This document shows positions 12,533-14,049 of a stretch of 14,049 bases of DNA, one piece after another. The notes beneath the pieces are model-generated. The model saw only the letters and a program-made list of their open reading frames with translations, was not told where the DNA came from and ran no database searches. Source of the stretch: Eubacteriales Family XIII. Incertae Sedis bacterium (GTDB taxonomy: Bacteria > Bacillota > Clostridia > Peptostreptococcales > Anaerovoracaceae); the NCBI GenBank assembly GCA_031255695.1, contig JAIRSA010000057.1, forward strand, positions 1 through 14,049. Direction: 5' to 3'. Every line of letters begins with the position of its first letter. The stretch's first letter is position 1. The translations under genes and the position numbers were made by a program.

Positions 12533-14049
12533 TTGGAAATCAAGATAAGGGTAAGGACCGGCCCGCGTGCGGGATTCGCGGAGGCTGTGGTCCCGAAGGG
12601 CTGCACATTCGCCGGGCTTCTGGACAGGTATCAGGGCGAACTGCCGTACCGTGTCCTCGCCGTTAAGGCGGGCCATCAGGTGCGGGAGCTGAACAAGACG
12701 ATAGATCAGCCCATGGATGTCACCTTCCTGGATATGCGCACGAATGCCGCAAACCGCATCTACCAGAGGAGCCTTTCTTTTATATATGCAAAGGCGGTGC
12801 GCGACACCCTCGGCGATGTCGGCGTCTTCATAGGCAACTCCCTGAACAAGGGCCTATACACGGTCATACGCAAGAGCCCCCTAGCCGACAGCGATATACA
12901 GGCGGTAGAGGCGCGCATGCGCGAGATCATAGCACTGGACATGCCTTTCGCCAAGCAGAGCGTGACGAAGGGCGAGGCCTACACACTCTTGACCGAGGAC
13001 GGGCACAAAGAGAAGAAACGCGTGCTTGAGAGCGCGCCCGACATTGATAAAGTAGTCTTTTATTCCCTGGATGGCTTCAGGAGCTATTTCTATGGGCAGA
13101 TGGCGCCCTCGACGGGCTATATCGAACACTTCGAGCTGCGCAAGTACAGGAACGGCGTCCTGCTGCGCTACCCGCATTATTCAAAGCCAGACGAAATCCC
13201 GCCCTACGTCGACGAGAAAAAACTTTACGAGGCCTTTGGCGAGGCCACCCAATGGGGGCGGCTCATGGGGATCTCGGTGGCGGCCGACCTTAACGAGCAG
13301 ATCAGCAGCGGGCGCTGCGTCGAGATGATACAGCTGTCAGAGGCGCTGCACGAAAAAAGCATTGCCTATATAGCAGACCGCATCGCGGCTGAAAATAAGC
13401 GGATAATCCTGATCGCAGGGCCGTCGTCGTCCGGCAAGACCACATTCGCGCGCAGGCTGTGCATACAGCTGAAGGTCAACGGGCTCAACCCGCTGTACCT
13501 CGGCACGGACGACTATTTCATCGACAGGGCCGACTGCCCGAAGGACGAATACGGCGAGCCCAACTTCGAGGATCTCGTGGCGCTTGACCTAGGCCTCTTC
13601 AACAGCAATATGAATGCCTTGCTGAAGGGCGAGGCGGTCGATATCCCGCGTTACGATTTTTATCTAGGCAAGAAGGTTTTCGGCGAGCGCGTCACGAAGA
13701 GCACGCCGGGCCAGCCGATAGTGATCGAGGGCATCCACGGCCTGAACGGGCAGCTCACGGAGGGCATCGACAGCGCGGAGAAGTTCAAGATATACATCAG
13801 CCCGCTTACCGCGCTGAGCATAGACGATCAGAACCGCATCCCGACGACCGACATCCGCCTGCTGCGGCGCATGATCCGCGACAGCCATTCACGCGGCAAG
13901 GCTGCCCACAGCACGATCAGCGGCTGGCCGAAGGTGCGCGCGGGCGAAGACAAGAACATATTCCCATTCAGCGGCGAGGCGGACGTCCTGTTCAATTCAG
14001 TCCACATATACGAAATGTCGGTGCTGAAAAAATACGCCATGCCCCTGCT
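12533..14049 (+). CDS. Nucleoside (uridine kinase-like) kinase with ThrRS-like N-terminal domains, 3' truncated
   Basis: The frame runs open to the window edge, giving 505 residues and a partial codon. Residues 1-67 resemble a TGS ubiquitin-like domain; 74-215 resemble the ThrRS second domain (YQRSLSFIYAKAV, with the editing His pattern lost). Residues 289-505 are a uridine kinase/phosphoribulokinase-type P-loop kinase: Walker A GPSSSGKTT (296-304), LGTDDYFIDR (323-332), GEPNFEDLVALDL (341-353), IPRYDF (371-376) and IVIEGIHGL (396-404). This architecture is common in Clostridia and is annotated there as a nucleoside kinase or uridine kinase; the substrate is not certain. Translation probably starts at TTG 12533, seven bases after GGAGG; an in-frame ATG at 12515 precedes that ribosome site. 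Perhaps 40-50 residues are missing at the end. Confidence 0.9.
   Translation, partial: MEIKIRVRTGPRAGFAEAVVPKGCTFAGLLDRYQGELPYRVLAVKAGHQVRELNKTIDQPMDVTFLDMRTNAANRIYQRSLSFIYAKAVRDTLGDVGVFIGNSLNKGLYTVIRKSPLADSDIQAVEARMREIIALDMPFAKQSVTKGEAYTLLTEDGHKEKKRVLESAPDIDKVVFYSLDGFRSYFYGQMAPSTGYIEHFELRKYRNGVLLRYPHYSKPDEIPPYVDEKKLYEAFGEATQWGRLMGISVAADLNEQISSGRCVEMIQLSEALHEKSIAYIADRIAAENKRIILIAGPSSSGKTTFARRLCIQLKVNGLNPLYLGTDDYFIDRADCPKDEYGEPNFEDLVALDLGLFNSNMNALLKGEAVDIPRYDFYLGKKVFGERVTKSTPGQPIVIEGIHGLNGQLTEGIDSAEKFKIYISPLTALSIDDQNRIPTTDIRLLRRMIRDSHSRGKAAHSTISGWPKVRAGEDKNIFPFSGEADVLFNSVHIYEMSVLKKYAMPL

Overview
The window looks like a chromosomal segment of an anaerobic, moderately GC-rich member of the Bacillota (Clostridia-like). 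The reasons are a FabK-type flavin enoyl-ACP reductase, a MarR regulator domain tied to a fab operon, the ThrRS-like nucleoside kinase architecture common in Clostridia, and strong GGAG ribosome binding sites with canonical sigma-A promoters. Genus cannot be assigned from the sequence alone. The coding sequence uses ATA for Ile freely and ATT rarely despite the GC-rich background. GC-rich short repeats fill many spacers and invade some coding regions.

Layout. The left 10.1 kb is on the minus strand: a TraB/PrgY-family membrane protein (4-1398); about 1 kb without a convincing gene (1399-2430) but with a hairpin-rich 90-bp tandem repeat; a TetR regulator with a TetR-type palindrome inside its own promoter (2431-3051); a 31-bp minisatellite (about 3222-3371); and a fatty acid synthesis operon read right to left as fabK-fabD-fabG-fabF-fabZ, followed by a MarR/nitronate-monooxygenase-like fusion gene (10085 down to 3461). 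The right part is on the plus strand, divergent from fabK: fixC and fixX, a terminator, and a 3'-truncated nucleoside kinase gene that leaves the window.

How the genes work together. FabD loads malonyl on ACP, FabF condenses, FabG reduces, FabZ dehydrates and FabK reduces the enoyl-ACP, so the operon supplies a full elongation cycle. acpP, fabH and the acc genes are not in the window. A clean promoter (TTGACA-17-TAGAAT) lies upstream of fabK, and a near-perfect 25-bp inverted repeat overlaps its predicted start site. In many Gram-positive bacteria a MarR protein (FabT) represses the fab operon. Here the only MarR domain is fused, in one open frame, to a complete FMN-type NMO/FabK-like barrel at the far end of the operon. 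The most interesting hypothesis from this window is a single-chain regulator that joins DNA binding to a flavin enzyme and feeds back on the fabK promoter. FixC and FixX, very like the E. coli pair, form an electron-transfer module without FixA/FixB in view. They have their own promoter and a leader of about 190 nt that could form competing stems.

The second theme is repeat expansion. FabD carries an Ala/Gly-rich insert of about 78 residues just before its active-site Ser, TraB has an Ala/Gly-rich N-terminal stretch of about 65 residues, and the fabG-fabD, fabF-fabZ and fixC-fixX spacers and the region after the operon hold related GC-rich repeats. fabK also reads 68 nt into fabD in another frame.
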